NCBI GenBank assembly: GCA_002425245.1
Contig: DILW01000008.1
Location: 1 to 59,863 of the forward strand
Length of the DNA stretch: 59,863 bases
Direction: 5' to 3'
Source: Betaproteobacteria bacterium UBA5582
GTDB lineage: Bacteria; Pseudomonadota; Gammaproteobacteria; Burkholderiales; Rhodocyclaceae
Position numbers and translations under genes: made by a program. Shown piece by piece: positions 9,588-21,132 of the stretch. Each line of letters opens with the position of its first letter. The first letter of the stretch is position 1. The notes below the pieces were generated by a model. The model made no database searches, had not been told where the DNA came from, and saw nothing but the letters and a program-made list of their open reading frames with translations.

Positions 9588-10682
9588 TTATTTCTCCGGG
9601 TCAAAGAGCGGCTCTTGGTTTTCGGCATCCCCCTTGCGATGCCTGCCGCCTTTTGTTGCTGGTGCCTGACTGACGGTGAGCCTTTGCAGGATTTTTTCGT
9701 GGCTGGCCAATACTGCCTTTGCTGCGGACAACTCTGTCTCCAGGCGGAGCCCGGCTTGATTCGCATCCTGCAACTTTTCTGCGTGGCTTTGGTTTTCCAC
9801 AAGTAGTTCATCAATGCGTGCGGCACTCTGGGCCAAACGCTCTTCCTGTTGTTGATTCTTCAGTTCAGAAACGGCCAGATGTTCCCGGGCTGTACGCAGC
9901 GGACGAATCTCAGATTCCAAACGATGTAACTCGCCACGAAGATGGGCCTGCTCGCTGGAAAGACGGGCATTATCCTGATGACTGTGGATGAGTTCCTGCT
10001 GTTTCGAGTTCACCGTTTCCTTGGCTGCACGCAGTTCGCCCTGCAAGAACAGAATCTGCTGCTCGAACTGTCGCTGATCCTGCTCCCGTTGTTCCTTCGC
10101 CGCAGTGCGGAAATGCTCCAGAGCCTCTCTGGCATGCTGGTGCTTTTCCTCCAACGAGATACGGTGCGCTTCCTCTTTCGTCTGTTGCCCTTCCATGTCC
10201 TGGATGTGCTGAGCCATTTTTGCTCGAAGAACTCTCTCCTCCTGAAGCGTGGCCAGGGTTTCGGCATGAGCCGATTTTTCTGCCGCAAACTCTACGGCTA
10301 GACGCTCAGATTGGCTGCGGAAGGATTCCACTTCATTACGTAACGCAGAGATGGTGTCGTTCTGCCCGGTAGTTTCCGCCTTGTGCTTTTCGGTCAGCGC
10401 CGCCAAACGCTGATCAGCTTCCTCATGCAAGCGTTCGGCCAGCCTGGCGGCCAGATCCTGGATGGCTTCGCTGACCGCGACCTGGTTGCCGGCGCTGCCG
10501 CCTTCCTCTTCCTCGATTTCCTTCAGGTAGCGGTGGATCGTGCCTTTCGAGCCGGTATCGCCCAACTCGCTGCGAATGGCGTCGATCGATGGATAGCGCC
10601 CCATCGCCAACAGGTTGTTACGCGCTCTGACGACTTCTGATTTGTAGATTCCGGCTCTGGCCATGGCATCCTCGAATTTCAT
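9588..10682 (-). CDS. KfrA_N-domain coiled-coil DNA-binding protein (TnpT-like)
   Basis: This 364-residue protein has an N-terminal winged-helix region (SIDAIRSELGDTGSKGTIHRYL, KfrA_N type, about residues 1-60). A nearly uninterrupted, Glu/Gln/Ala-rich coiled coil follows to about residue 340, and then a basic tail. In Tn4651-like transposons such a protein (TnpT) helps the tyrosine recombinase TnpS resolve cointegrates. Here it sits at the left transposon end, pointing outward. A perfect palindrome 3 bp before its start is a likely autoregulatory or recombination site. A plasmid KfrA-like role is the alternative. Confidence 0.7.
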   Translation of the reverse strand: MKFEDAMARAGIYKSEVVRARNNLLAMGRYPSIDAIRSELGDTGSKGTIHRYLKEIEEEEGGSAGNQVAVSEAIQDLAARLAERLHEEADQRLAALTEKHKAETTGQNDTISALRNEVESFRSQSERLAVEFAAEKSAHAETLATLQEERVLRAKMAQHIQDMEGQQTKEEAHRISLEEKHQHAREALEHFRTAAKEQREQDQRQFEQQILFLQGELRAAKETVNSKQQELIHSHQDNARLSSEQAHLRGELHRLESEIRPLRTAREHLAVSELKNQQQEERLAQSAARIDELLVENQSHAEKLQDANQAGLRLETELSAAKAVLASHEKILQRLTVSQAPATKGGRHRKGDAENQEPLFDPEK

Positions 10683-10684
10683 AC

Positions 10685-10700
10685 CGTATTACGTAATACG
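10685..10700. promoter_or_regulatory. Perfect 16-bp palindrome upstream of the TnpT-like gene
   Basis: CGTATTACGTAATACG is a perfect palindrome, followed by the related half-site AATAC in an AT-rich stretch. Its position directly before the start codon of the KfrA_N gene suggests an operator for that protein, or part of the cointegrate resolution site in Tn4651-like elements. Confidence 0.55.
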
Positions 10701-10804
10701 ATAATACATACTAAATATTCGAAATTCAAGGCGGCTGAAATACGAATTGTAAGACGTGATAATGGTTGATTATTTGTTGTGATGGGCGGCTAAGTGGGAA
10801 ACTC

Positions 10805-10936
10805 ATGTGGGAATGGTACGAAATCGACGGTTTGCCTCCTGACAATTTGCCCTCAAAGGTTTTCAAAAACGTAATGCTGGACACGCCAAATGGCGGGATG
10901 GTCACGGGGCAGATCGATCAGAGTGATGACACATGA
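10805..10936 (+). CDS. Small hypothetical protein, 43 residues
   Basis: An open frame starts MWEWYEIDGLPPDN, is acidic and has no recognisable domain. No strong ribosome site is visible (GGGAAACTC precedes the ATG). It lies between the palindrome and the kinase fragment. It may be a real small gene or a remnant; support is weak. Confidence 0.25.
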   Translation: MWEWYEIDGLPPDNLPSKVFKNVMLDTPNGGMVTGQIDQSDDT

Positions 10937-10944
10937 CGCATGTT

Positions 10945-11168
10945 GCTGCCGAGAATACGGGTGCGAGATTCCTGCAGAACATCTGCCCCGCCGATTCGAC
11001 CAGTGCTATCGCGCCGACAGTTCGCGACAGCGGGCTACGAAAAGCTCGGGACTCGGACTGGCCATTACGCGATCAATTGTTCTTGCGCATGGCGGCGAAG
11101 TCGATGTTTGTTCGGCCAAAGGATTGACCCGCTTTACGCTGTTGCCACCCACTTCTCCTTCGCGGTGA
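10945..11168 (+). pseudogene. Heavy-metal sensor histidine kinase, C-terminal fragment
   Basis: The translation contains IPAEHLPRRFDQCYRADSS, SSGLGLAITRSIVLAHGGEV and TRFTLLPP. These are the F and G boxes and the end of a HATPase_c domain, as in CusS/CzcS/IrlS-type sensor kinases. All upstream domains (sensor, HAMP, dimerisation, N box) are absent and no response regulator is nearby. It is therefore the leftover of a deleted two-component system that once went with the metal genes. Confidence 0.8.
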
Positions 11169-11189
11169 CTTGGCTGGACACCGGACGCG

Positions 11190-11381
11190 TTATTGGTGAC
11201 GTTTGTTGCGTGTTTGCAACCGCCCCGTGAGGCGTTTCGCGTAGGGTCGCTTCTTCTGAGCTTTCGTGAGATATCGATTGAGAAGCCAGAAACCGGCGAA
11301 CACCACGAGGATCATCGATCAAACCAGAAGTAAGTCGGTCAGCGTGTATGGTCCGGATGGCAAGTGTTTGAGTTGGGGCAT
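11190..11381 (-). pseudogene. Small membrane protein gene with an in-frame stop
   Basis: Reading from ATG 11381, a 63-codon frame starts MPQLKHLPSGPYTLTDLLLV. It then meets TGA at codon 21 and continues SMILVVFAGFWLLNRYLTK and a basic tail. One TGG-to-TGA change would restore a continuous single-membrane-span protein. Alternatively only the 41-residue part from the second ATG is made. No family is assigned. It sits upstream of nothing on its strand and may belong to the decayed sensor region. Confidence 0.35.
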
Positions 11382-11521
11382 GGCAGTTTTTTCAGAGCTA
11401 TGGCTCAGCAACTGGCAGGCAATGCGTTGTAGACGAATGGTCTGAGTGCGTTGTCATCACAATGGACAGGATACCTCGGCCATCCAGATGAAATCTCGGT
11501 AGCCGAGGCGTCGCAGTTGCT

Positions 11522-11905
11522 TTACTTCAGAACGAATCGCGCCGTTACCGCAGGTCCGTCCAGGCTCACTTGCGCTACTGCCTTGGCACCCGGAGTGATG
11601 GCAAATGTTCCCTTGGCGAGGAAGCGTTCTCCGTCGGGAAGCAAATTGATCTCTTGCTTCTGGTTACCGGACAGTACGGTGAGTTTTGCTGACCCCTTCG
11701 AGATGTCGGCAGGCTTGCCGTGGTCTCGCACAAACAACTGGATCTGTTCCGGCTTGGCGACCAGTTCGTAGTCCATGTCCTTGACCTCGGTGATGATGCC
11801 GCCATGCAACGGCTTATGCTCGTGGCCATGGTCGTGCCCACCTGCTGCAAAGGCGAGTCCGGAGAGTCCCAGGGTAATGGCGGCAATCAAATGAATAGGT
11901 TTCAT
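11522..11905 (-). CDS. Periplasmic His-rich metal-efflux accessory protein
   Basis: The 127-residue protein has a signal peptide (MKPIHLIAAITLGLSGLAFA) followed at once by GGHDHGHEHK, a likely metal-binding stretch. The rest is a compact beta-rich domain. It is the last gene of the efflux operon, 25 bp after the RND pump. The likely role is periplasmic metal capture or delivery to the pump; no characterised homologue is certain. Start 11905 is chosen because it gives the signal peptide. Confidence 0.7.
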   Translation of the reverse strand: MKPIHLIAAITLGLSGLAFAAGGHDHGHEHKPLHGGIITEVKDMDYELVAKPEQIQLFVRDHGKPADISKGSAKLTVLSGNQKQEINLLPDGERFLAKGTFAITPGAKAVAQVSLDGPAVTARFVLK

Positions 11906-11930
11906 GGGTTTTCCTTTCGTTGAAAAATAA

Positions 11931-15050
<3,120 letters not shown>

Positions 15051-15062
15051 GCTTGGCTCCGC

Positions 15063-16085
15063 TCAGCGAATCTGGTTGATCAGTGTCGCCGCGCGGACGG
15101 CAACCCGATCCCCGGCTTTCAGTCCACTGGTCACCGCCACGTTGGCGCCGTCCAGCGGCTCAGCGGCTACCGTGCGCGGCTCAAAGCGTTCCGGCGCCGT
15201 CTTGACCCAGACGATGCTCTGGTTGGCCGGGTTCTTCATCAGCGCCGCTGCCGGCACGCGGATTCCCGGCACCGTGCTGCGTGTCTGTACGAAGACCCGG
15301 ACCGGCTGGCCGACGGCCAACGCCGCCAAAGCGCCTCCCTCACCCCGGAAGGTCATTGGCAGGGCCTGCTCACGCAGGCTGCGGGCAACGCCGACCAGGC
15401 GCAGCGGCAGCTTCTGCTCACCAACGGCAACAAAGGCCCCGGCCACATCGTTGGCGATGACCATGTCGAAAGCCAGCGCCTCGATCAGCATGCGTTCCGG
15501 ATTGACGATCTCGAACAGGGTTTCGCGGGCTTCGAGCACCTGGCCGGAGACGACGTTGGCCGAGGCGATAACACCGCTGACTGGTGCCACCAGCTGTTCG
15601 TTGGCAACTGCGGCTTCAGCTTCCTCGATGGCCTTACGCGGCACGGTGTCGGACAGTTCGCGCAGGCGGCGCAGGCGACTTTCAGCCAGAGAGCGGCTGT
15701 TGCCGCCGACTTCCGGCGTCACGTAAGCCAGCACCTCGCCTTTCTTGACCTGCTGACCGGGCAGCGGCAGACCGCGTGGCCCCGGTGTGACACGGCCGGC
15801 GACGATGGCCTGCACTTTGCCGCCGGCATTTGGGTCCATGACCACCTTGCCGGCCAGTTCATGGGTGCGGGGCAGTTCGCCGGGCTCTACCAGCAGGGTA
15901 CGAACGCCGATCTGGCGTTGCGCCGGTTTGGGCAGGAAGACGCTGCCGTCCGGCTGGCGTTTGGGGCCGTTGCCGCTGGCGGCGGGCGGGGCGTCGCCGT
16001 GGTCATGGCCATCACCGGCCAACGTCGGCATGGCAGAAAGCGACAGGGAGAGACAAAGGGCGCTCAATAACAGACGGGGCTTCAT
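15063..16085 (-). CDS. Periplasmic adaptor (CzcB/HlyD family)
   Basis: This 340-residue membrane fusion protein links the RND pump to the outer-membrane channel. A signal peptide ends near MPTLA and is followed by GDGHDHGDA, a His-rich metal-binding stretch. Later come barrel-sandwich halves (VQAIVAGRVTPGPRGLPLPG; LVAPVSGVIASANVVSGQVL) and a C-terminal domain. The helical hairpin is short. Its start overlaps the preceding gene by ATGA, so the two are co-translated. Confidence 0.9.
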   Translation of the reverse strand: MKPRLLLSALCLSLSLSAMPTLAGDGHDHGDAPPAASGNGPKRQPDGSVFLPKPAQRQIGVRTLLVEPGELPRTHELAGKVVMDPNAGGKVQAIVAGRVTPGPRGLPLPGQQVKKGEVLAYVTPEVGGNSRSLAESRLRRLRELSDTVPRKAIEEAEAAVANEQLVAPVSGVIASANVVSGQVLEARETLFEIVNPERMLIEALAFDMVIANDVAGAFVAVGEQKLPLRLVGVARSLREQALPMTFRGEGGALAALAVGQPVRVFVQTRSTVPGIRVPAAALMKNPANQSIVWVKTAPERFEPRTVAAEPLDGANVAVTSGLKAGDRVAVRAATLINQIR

Positions 16086-16642
16086 GCGGCACCTCCGAAA
16101 CGCGGATTACGGGAAGCGCGCAGGCGGCGCAACAGAGTGGTAAGGAGCAGCAGCCCCCCACCGGCGGCACCACCCCACAGGGCGTATTCCTTCCAGCCAT
16201 GGGCGTGGGCGGTGGCTTCGGCATGCGCCTCTTCGTGCATGTCCAGTTCACCCGCCAGCAAGTCGGTTTCCTCGCCGGCGATGACGGTCGCCGCTACCGA
16301 TATAGCCCCCGGCTTTAGTTCCTGCATCAGGGTTGCCTCGAACTCGCCCTCGGCATGCGCTTCGACCGGGATTTTGACGCCGCCCAGTTCCAGTTCGAGC
16401 TTGGCGCCCTTGACCGGGCTGCCGTCGGCATAGCGGTCGAGGTAAAGCGTCAGTTGCTTGCCATTGACGACGCCGACCAGTTCAAAGGTTTCGGAGACGG
16501 CCGCAAAGCGCGGCGAGGCTGGGCTGGCGGATGAAGCCGGCGCCTCGCCATGGTCGTGCCCGTCACCGGCCCAGGCCAGTGGCGCTGCCAGGGCGATCCA
16601 GGCGACCCATCCCAAAGTGGCCAGCGTGTTGGTTGTTCTCAT
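16082..16642 (-). CDS. Exported His-rich metal-binding protein with membrane anchor
   Basis: The protein has 186 residues: a signal peptide (to AAPLAWA), then GDGHDHGEA, a beta-sheet domain, a His/Glu-rich stretch (MHEEAHAEATAHAHG) and a C-terminal membrane segment (LWGGAAGGGLLLLTTLL) with a basic tail. The N-terminal repeat GDGHDHG is shared with the adjacent adaptor. It probably binds metal in the periplasm for the pump. Start 16642 is preferred because GAGGA stands 8 bases before it; an upstream ATG overlapping the tolC-like stop is also possible. Confidence 0.7.
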   Translation of the reverse strand: MRTTNTLATLGWVAWIALAAPLAWAGDGHDHGEAPASSASPASPRFAAVSETFELVGVVNGKQLTLYLDRYADGSPVKGAKLELELGGVKIPVEAHAEGEFEATLMQELKPGAISVAATVIAGEETDLLAGELDMHEEAHAEATAHAHGWKEYALWGGAAGGGLLLLTTLLRRLRASRNPRFGGAA

Positions 16643-16653
16643 GTTCGGATTCC

Positions 16654-17952
16654 TCATTTTTGTTCGGGGAGCAGGCCCAGGGCCTGACGCAGCGCAGAGA
16701 TGGCGGCGGCCAGATCAATCCGGGCGCGAGTGCTTTGCCGTTCGGCTTCGACGGCTTCGAGTTCGATACGCAGGCGGGTCGGCAGGTCGCTTTCGCCCAG
16801 ACGGAAGGACTTCTCGAAGAAACTCCGCGACTCTCGCGCCAGTTGGGCGCGTTTCTCCGCGGCCGCCAGTTGCTTCCGACCCGATTCGACGCGCACCCGC
16901 GCCGCTTCCAGATCGGCCGCCAGGCGCTCGCGTTCGAGGCGAAGTTGCCCCTCGGTTTCGAGGGCTTCGGCGCGGGCCAGGCCGAGTTTGGCGCGATTGC
17001 GGCTATCCGAACCAAACGGGATGCGGACGCCGAGCGTGACGGTCTGCTGATAGTCGTCGCCGAAAGCGCCCCGCTCGCGGGTGGTGGCCAACAACAGTTC
17101 TGGATTGTTCCTGGTCTGCACGCTGGCCAGATCGGCACTGCGACGAGCGACTTCGGCCCGGTCGAACAGTTCGACGACCGCCGGGTGGGTCGCATCCAGG
17201 GCGGTGAAGTCGGCCGGCACCGCCGGCGGGGTTTCAGGTCCGTCGGCTGCTTTCTCGTCCGGCAGCTTGCCGATCAAGGCGCGCAGTTGCTGAGTGGCTG
17301 CGGCCAGCAGGCTGGCGCTTTCGGCCAGCGTTACCTCGGCGCTGGCAGCCGCACCATCGGCCTGATGCTGGTCCGAGCGGGCCAGGTCACCGGCCTTGGT
17401 TCGGCGGCGGACATCTTCTGCCAGTTTTTGTGCGCTGACCAGGCGCTCGCGGGCCAGCGACTGTTCGCCGCGTGCCCGCTGCCAGTTCCACCAGGCATCA
17501 CGCACGACGGCGGCAGTGCGCAGTTGCGCGGCCGTCACCCGGCTATCCACGGCCTTTGATTCGGCGTCGGCCAAGGCCCCCTGACGGGAGCGTTCGCCGG
17601 GCAGCCACAGGGGCAAGGCGACGCCGGCCGCGTATTCGCGGCTGCCTTGATTCTTGCTCAGTTGGTCAGTCTTGCCGGACAGGTCCAGCGAAGGTGGCTG
17701 GGCCGTCCAACTGCCGGCAACCTGCCGGCGCGCTTCGGCGGCGTCTCGCCGCAGATCGAGGGATTGCGCCTCGGGTTGTCGTGCCCAAGCGGCAGCAAAG
17801 GCTTGCGGCAAGGTAATCGCGGCGCCGGTGGGGGCTGACGTTGTTTGCGCCCAAAGGTTGCCGGTCGCTAGCGCAGCGAACGAGTACAGTCCGGCCACGA
17901 GTACGCGGGCCGGTAAAGAGGTGGTTCGTGAAACTGATTTGCTTCGAGACAT
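16654..17952 (-). CDS. Outer-membrane efflux channel (CzcC/TolC family)
   Basis: This 432-residue protein has a signal peptide ending near NLWAQ, and two related halves of long alpha-helical segments rich in Ala, Arg and Glu, the typical OEP domain pair. It forms the outer-membrane duct of the tripartite metal pump. It is the first gene of the efflux block, with 134 bp between it and the czcI-like gene; read-through from the ATPase promoter or a separate promoter are both possible. Confidence 0.88.
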   Translation of the reverse strand: MSRSKSVSRTTSLPARVLVAGLYSFAALATGNLWAQTTSAPTGAAITLPQAFAAAWARQPEAQSLDLRRDAAEARRQVAGSWTAQPPSLDLSGKTDQLSKNQGSREYAAGVALPLWLPGERSRQGALADAESKAVDSRVTAAQLRTAAVVRDAWWNWQRARGEQSLARERLVSAQKLAEDVRRRTKAGDLARSDQHQADGAAASAEVTLAESASLLAAATQQLRALIGKLPDEKAADGPETPPAVPADFTALDATHPAVVELFDRAEVARRSADLASVQTRNNPELLLATTRERGAFGDDYQQTVTLGVRIPFGSDSRNRAKLGLARAEALETEGQLRLERERLAADLEAARVRVESGRKQLAAAEKRAQLARESRSFFEKSFRLGESDLPTRLRIELEAVEAERQSTRARIDLAAAISALRQALGLLPEQK

Positions 17953-18086
17953 CCGATTCTCCAGTGATTAAAAGACACACAGGGAATCGGCGAGGTGCGA
18001 CCGGGAAACGTCGCAATGCGTCAGGGCGGATCAGTCCACCACAGTCGCAAGGGAGAAGCGCAGAAAAGTGCTATCCACCCCGCCGA

Positions 18087-18443
18087 TTAGGCGAGGACGG
18101 ACCAGTTGGGGCGTTCGGGATGAGCGAGAGGCGGCGCGGTCAGATTTCCCGGTAGCCAGGGAATCGCAAAGGACGCGCTGCTTGAAGCCGGCAAGGAAGC
18201 CATGCTAAAAATCGCCGCAGCACAACTCGCATGACAGGCGACGCAATCGCCGTCGATGCCTCCGCCCAGAGCTTTGGCATCCGGTGCACCCTCTTGATCG
18301 CCAGCGGCCTGATGCTGGTGATCGTGATGGCCGAAGTGCTGCGCGGCGGCCCCGGTCTCGTGCTGGCAATAGCCGGCCACCGCCGCCCAGGAGAACTGGA
18401 ACGGCAGAAAAACGAGAAGAAGGATAGATAGCCAGCGACGCAT
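18087..18443 (-). CDS. czcI: CzcI-like periplasmic protein
   Basis: The protein has 118 residues with a signal peptide (MRRWLSILLLVFLPFQFSWA), then AVAGYCQHETGAAAQHFGHHDHQHQ-type His-rich sequence and a CVACHASC motif. Leader plus cysteine/histidine pattern match CzcI, a small protein encoded ahead of czcCBA. Its function in regulation or metal binding is not settled. It starts 13 bp after the ATPase stop. Confidence 0.75.
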   Translation of the reverse strand: MRRWLSILLLVFLPFQFSWAAVAGYCQHETGAAAQHFGHHDHQHQAAGDQEGAPDAKALGGGIDGDCVACHASCAAAIFSMASLPASSSASFAIPWLPGNLTAPPLAHPERPNWSVLA

Positions 18444-18456
18444 GGGCCGGATTGTA

Positions 18457-20697
18457 TCAGCGAAAATCATTTCCGGAAGTCCACCGCAAGATGCGCACAC
18501 CGTTGCCCACCACCAGCAGACTCGCGCCCATGTCGGCGAAGACCGCCATCCACATGGTCGCATTGCCGAAAACGGCCAGTCCCAGAAAGATCGCCTTGAT
18601 CCCCAGGGCCAGCCCGATATTTTGCCAGAGCACCGCATGGGTGCGCCGGGACAGGCGAATGGTCTCGGGAATACGACGCAGGTCGTCGTTCATGATGACC
18701 ACGTCGGCGGCTTCCATCGCCGTGTCAGTACCGGCGGCACCCATGGCCACGCCGATGTCAGCGCGGGCCAGGGCCGGCGCGTCGTTGATGCCGTCGCCGG
18801 TCATCGCGGTCGGGCCATAGCGAGCCTGCAAATCTTCGATGGCCGCCAGTTTGTCCTCTGGGAGAAGATTGCCCCGGGCGTCATCGATGCCGGCTTCCTT
18901 GGCGATGCTCGCGGCCGTCGCCACGTTGTCGCCGGTCAGCATGACCGAGACGACACCGAGACGATGCAGTTCGGCCACCGCCTCCCGTGAGCTTTCCTTG
19001 ATGGTGTCCGCCACCGCAAAAATCGCCAGCACCTGCTGTGCCGACGCCAGCATGGTGATCGTCCGGCCTTGCGTCTCGTGCACCTGAAGGCGAACCTCGA
19101 TTTCGGCGCTGCACAGGTTACGCTCCTCAATCAGGCGATGGTTTCCGAGGACGAGGCGTTGGCCATCCGTTCGAGCTTCAACACCTCGTCCGGCGAGTGC
19201 GACAAAATCGGTCAAGCCGTTCTCCGGAAGCTTGAGACCGGTCACAATCGCTTTGGAGACCGGATGGTCCGAGTGCCCTGCCAGGCTGGCCGCCCAGGCA
19301 AGCACCTGGGATTCGGGGATCGTCGAAGGAAGCAGTTCTGTGGCGACCAGACGGGGTTTGCCTTCGGTAATGGTGCCGGTCTTGTCGAGCGCTATGACCC
19401 GCAGTTTGCGTGCCTTCTCAAGATAGACACCACCCTTGATCAGGATGCCGCGTCGGGCCGCTGCGGCCAGTCCGCTGACGACCGTCACCGGCGTGGCGAG
19501 CACCAGCGCGCAAGGGCAAGCGATGACCAGCAGCACCAGGGCTTTGTAGAGCGCTTGCGTCCAGGTCCAGCCGAGGAGCCAGGGGGTCAAAACGGCCACG
19601 GCAACCGCAATGCCGAAGACGGCTGGGGTGTAGATTGCGGCAAACCGGTCAACGAAGCGTTGGGTCGGCGCTTGCGTCCCTTGCGCCTGTTCGACCGCGT
19701 GAATGATGCGGGCCAGCGTGGTGTTGTCGGCAGCGGCCGTGACACAGAACTCCAGGATGCCGGTTTCGTTGATCGTGCCGGCGAACACCGGGTCGCCCAC
19801 CGCCTTGTCAATCGGGATGCTTTCGCCAGTGACCGGCGCCTGATTGACCGCGCTGGTTCCCGCCGTCACCTGGCCATCGAGCGGTATCCGGGCGCCGGGT
19901 TTGACCCGAACGCAGGCATCCAGCTTTACCTCTGCGGCCGGCACTTCCAGCCACGCCCCATCAGCCTGCCGCACTTCCGCCGTCTCCGGCGTCAAATCGA
20001 GCAGGCCCTTGATGGCGTTACGCGCCCGATCCACGGAACGGGCCTCGATCAGTTCGGCAATCGCATACAAGGCCATGACCATCGCCGCCTCGGGCCACTG
20101 GCCAATGAGGAAGGCGCCGGTCACGGCCACACCCATCAGCGCATTCATGTTCAACTGCCCGCGCCGCAATGCCACCAGTCCCTTACGATAGGTGGAGAAT
20201 CCAGAGAAGGCGATAGCAGCCGCTGCCAACGCCATACCCAGGCCTTTGAACGGCAGGGCATCGGGTCCGAAAAAATCCAGAGCCTCGGCCCCGATGGCCA
20301 ATGCCAGGGCGATCAGTGCTTTACTGATCTCGCCGAGGCCTGATGGCACTTCGGTCTTCTGTTCATGCTCGATGGGTAACACTTCAAAGCCAAGCTGGCG
20401 GATGGTCTGTAACCCGCTCTCCAGGGCGACTTGCTCGCCATCGATGGTCAAGGTTCGGGTAGCCAGTTCAAAACGTAGCGACCGAATTCCCGTGATACCA
20501 GCGAGCGCCTTGCGAATATCGTTTTCTTCGTTCGGGCAGTCCATGGCGGGAATCCGAAAAACGCTCGAATGCCCTGAGGTGTTGGATACGGCGACAGGCG
20601 GCGCATCCTGGATGGAGGTCGTATCCATCGCACAGCCACCTGAACACGCGCAGCGTTCAGGCTCATTGGGTTGTTGCTTCTCGGCATGAAGGGGCAT
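18457..20697 (-). CDS. cadA: Zn/Cd/Pb-exporting P1B-type ATPase
   Basis: This 746-residue inner-membrane pump exports divalent metal from the cytoplasm. The N-terminus has a Cys-rich CACSGGCAM stretch and a metal-binding domain with MDCPNEE, typical of ZntA/CadA proteins. TM segments carry CPC (about residues 394-396); the phosphorylation site DKTGT is at about 438-442 and TGDGIND lies near the C-terminus. Start 20697 is chosen because AGGAG stands six bases upstream, whereas ATG 20703 touches it. Its promoter has a MerR-type 19-bp spacer, and a CadR-like gene is nearby. Confidence 0.93.
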   Translation of the reverse strand: MPLHAEKQQPNEPERCACSGGCAMDTTSIQDAPPVAVSNTSGHSSVFRIPAMDCPNEENDIRKALAGITGIRSLRFELATRTLTIDGEQVALESGLQTIRQLGFEVLPIEHEQKTEVPSGLGEISKALIALALAIGAEALDFFGPDALPFKGLGMALAAAAIAFSGFSTYRKGLVALRRGQLNMNALMGVAVTGAFLIGQWPEAAMVMALYAIAELIEARSVDRARNAIKGLLDLTPETAEVRQADGAWLEVPAAEVKLDACVRVKPGARIPLDGQVTAGTSAVNQAPVTGESIPIDKAVGDPVFAGTINETGILEFCVTAAADNTTLARIIHAVEQAQGTQAPTQRFVDRFAAIYTPAVFGIAVAVAVLTPWLLGWTWTQALYKALVLLVIACPCALVLATPVTVVSGLAAAARRGILIKGGVYLEKARKLRVIALDKTGTITEGKPRLVATELLPSTIPESQVLAWAASLAGHSDHPVSKAIVTGLKLPENGLTDFVALAGRGVEARTDGQRLVLGNHRLIEERNLCSAEIEVRLQVHETQGRTITMLASAQQVLAIFAVADTIKESSREAVAELHRLGVVSVMLTGDNVATAASIAKEAGIDDARGNLLPEDKLAAIEDLQARYGPTAMTGDGINDAPALARADIGVAMGAAGTDTAMEAADVVIMNDDLRRIPETIRLSRRTHAVLWQNIGLALGIKAIFLGLAVFGNATMWMAVFADMGASLLVVGNGVRILRWTSGNDFR

Positions 20698-20721
20698 GGC
20701 CATCTCCTGTTTGTTGATGCC

Positions 20722-20763
20722 ATTAAAAACCCTTGAGTCGCTACAAGGTCAAGCAGCTAGAAT
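20722..20763. promoter_or_regulatory. Divergent MerR-type promoters sharing one operator
   Basis: Minus strand (ATPase): TTGACC (20747-20752), 19 bp, TTTAAT (20722-20727). Plus strand (ynfA-cadR): TTGAGT (20733-20738), 19 bp, TAGAAT (20758-20763). The dyad CCTTGAGTCGCTACAAGG (20731-20748) lies in both spacers. Long spacers with a central dyad are the hallmark of MerR-family control, so the CadR-like protein should regulate both directions. Confidence 0.75.
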
Positions 20764-20785
20764 AAAAAGATTCAAGGAGAAAAGC

Positions 20786-21121
20786 ATGTTGGAGTTCCTG
20801 AAGATATTGAGTCTCTTCGTCGTCACTGCACTGGCCGAAATCATCGGTTGCTATTTGCCCTGGCTGGTGCTGACGCAGGGGCGCCCGCGCTGGCTATTGA
20901 TTCCGGCTGCCGTATCGCTGGCTCTTTTCGCCTGGTTGCTGACGCTGCACCCAGGTGCTGCCGGACGTATCTACGCTGCTTATGGCGGTGTCTATGTCGC
21001 GATCGCCTTGCTGTGGCTATGGCAGGTCGATGGAATTCCCCTGACACGTTGGGATCTGCTGGGCAGTGCCGTATCTCTCGGTGGCATGGCCATCATCGCA
21101 CTCCAGCCAGGCCGGTCGTAA
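20786..21121 (+). CDS. YnfA/UPF0060 family membrane protein
   Basis: This 111-residue inner-membrane protein has four hydrophobic segments and the family-typical AAYGGVYVAIALLWLW. The start MLEFLKIL at 20786 is preceded by AAGGAG. UPF0060 proteins resemble small drug/metabolite transporters, but their substrate is uncertain. Placement between the metal operator and the cadR-like gene suggests a metal-linked role and co-expression. Confidence 0.85.
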   Translation: MLEFLKILSLFVVTALAEIIGCYLPWLVLTQGRPRWLLIPAAVSLALFAWLLTLHPGAAGRIYAAYGGVYVAIALLWLWQVDGIPLTRWDLLGSAVSLGGMAIIALQPGRS

Positions 21122-21132
21122 GGATGGCTGGA

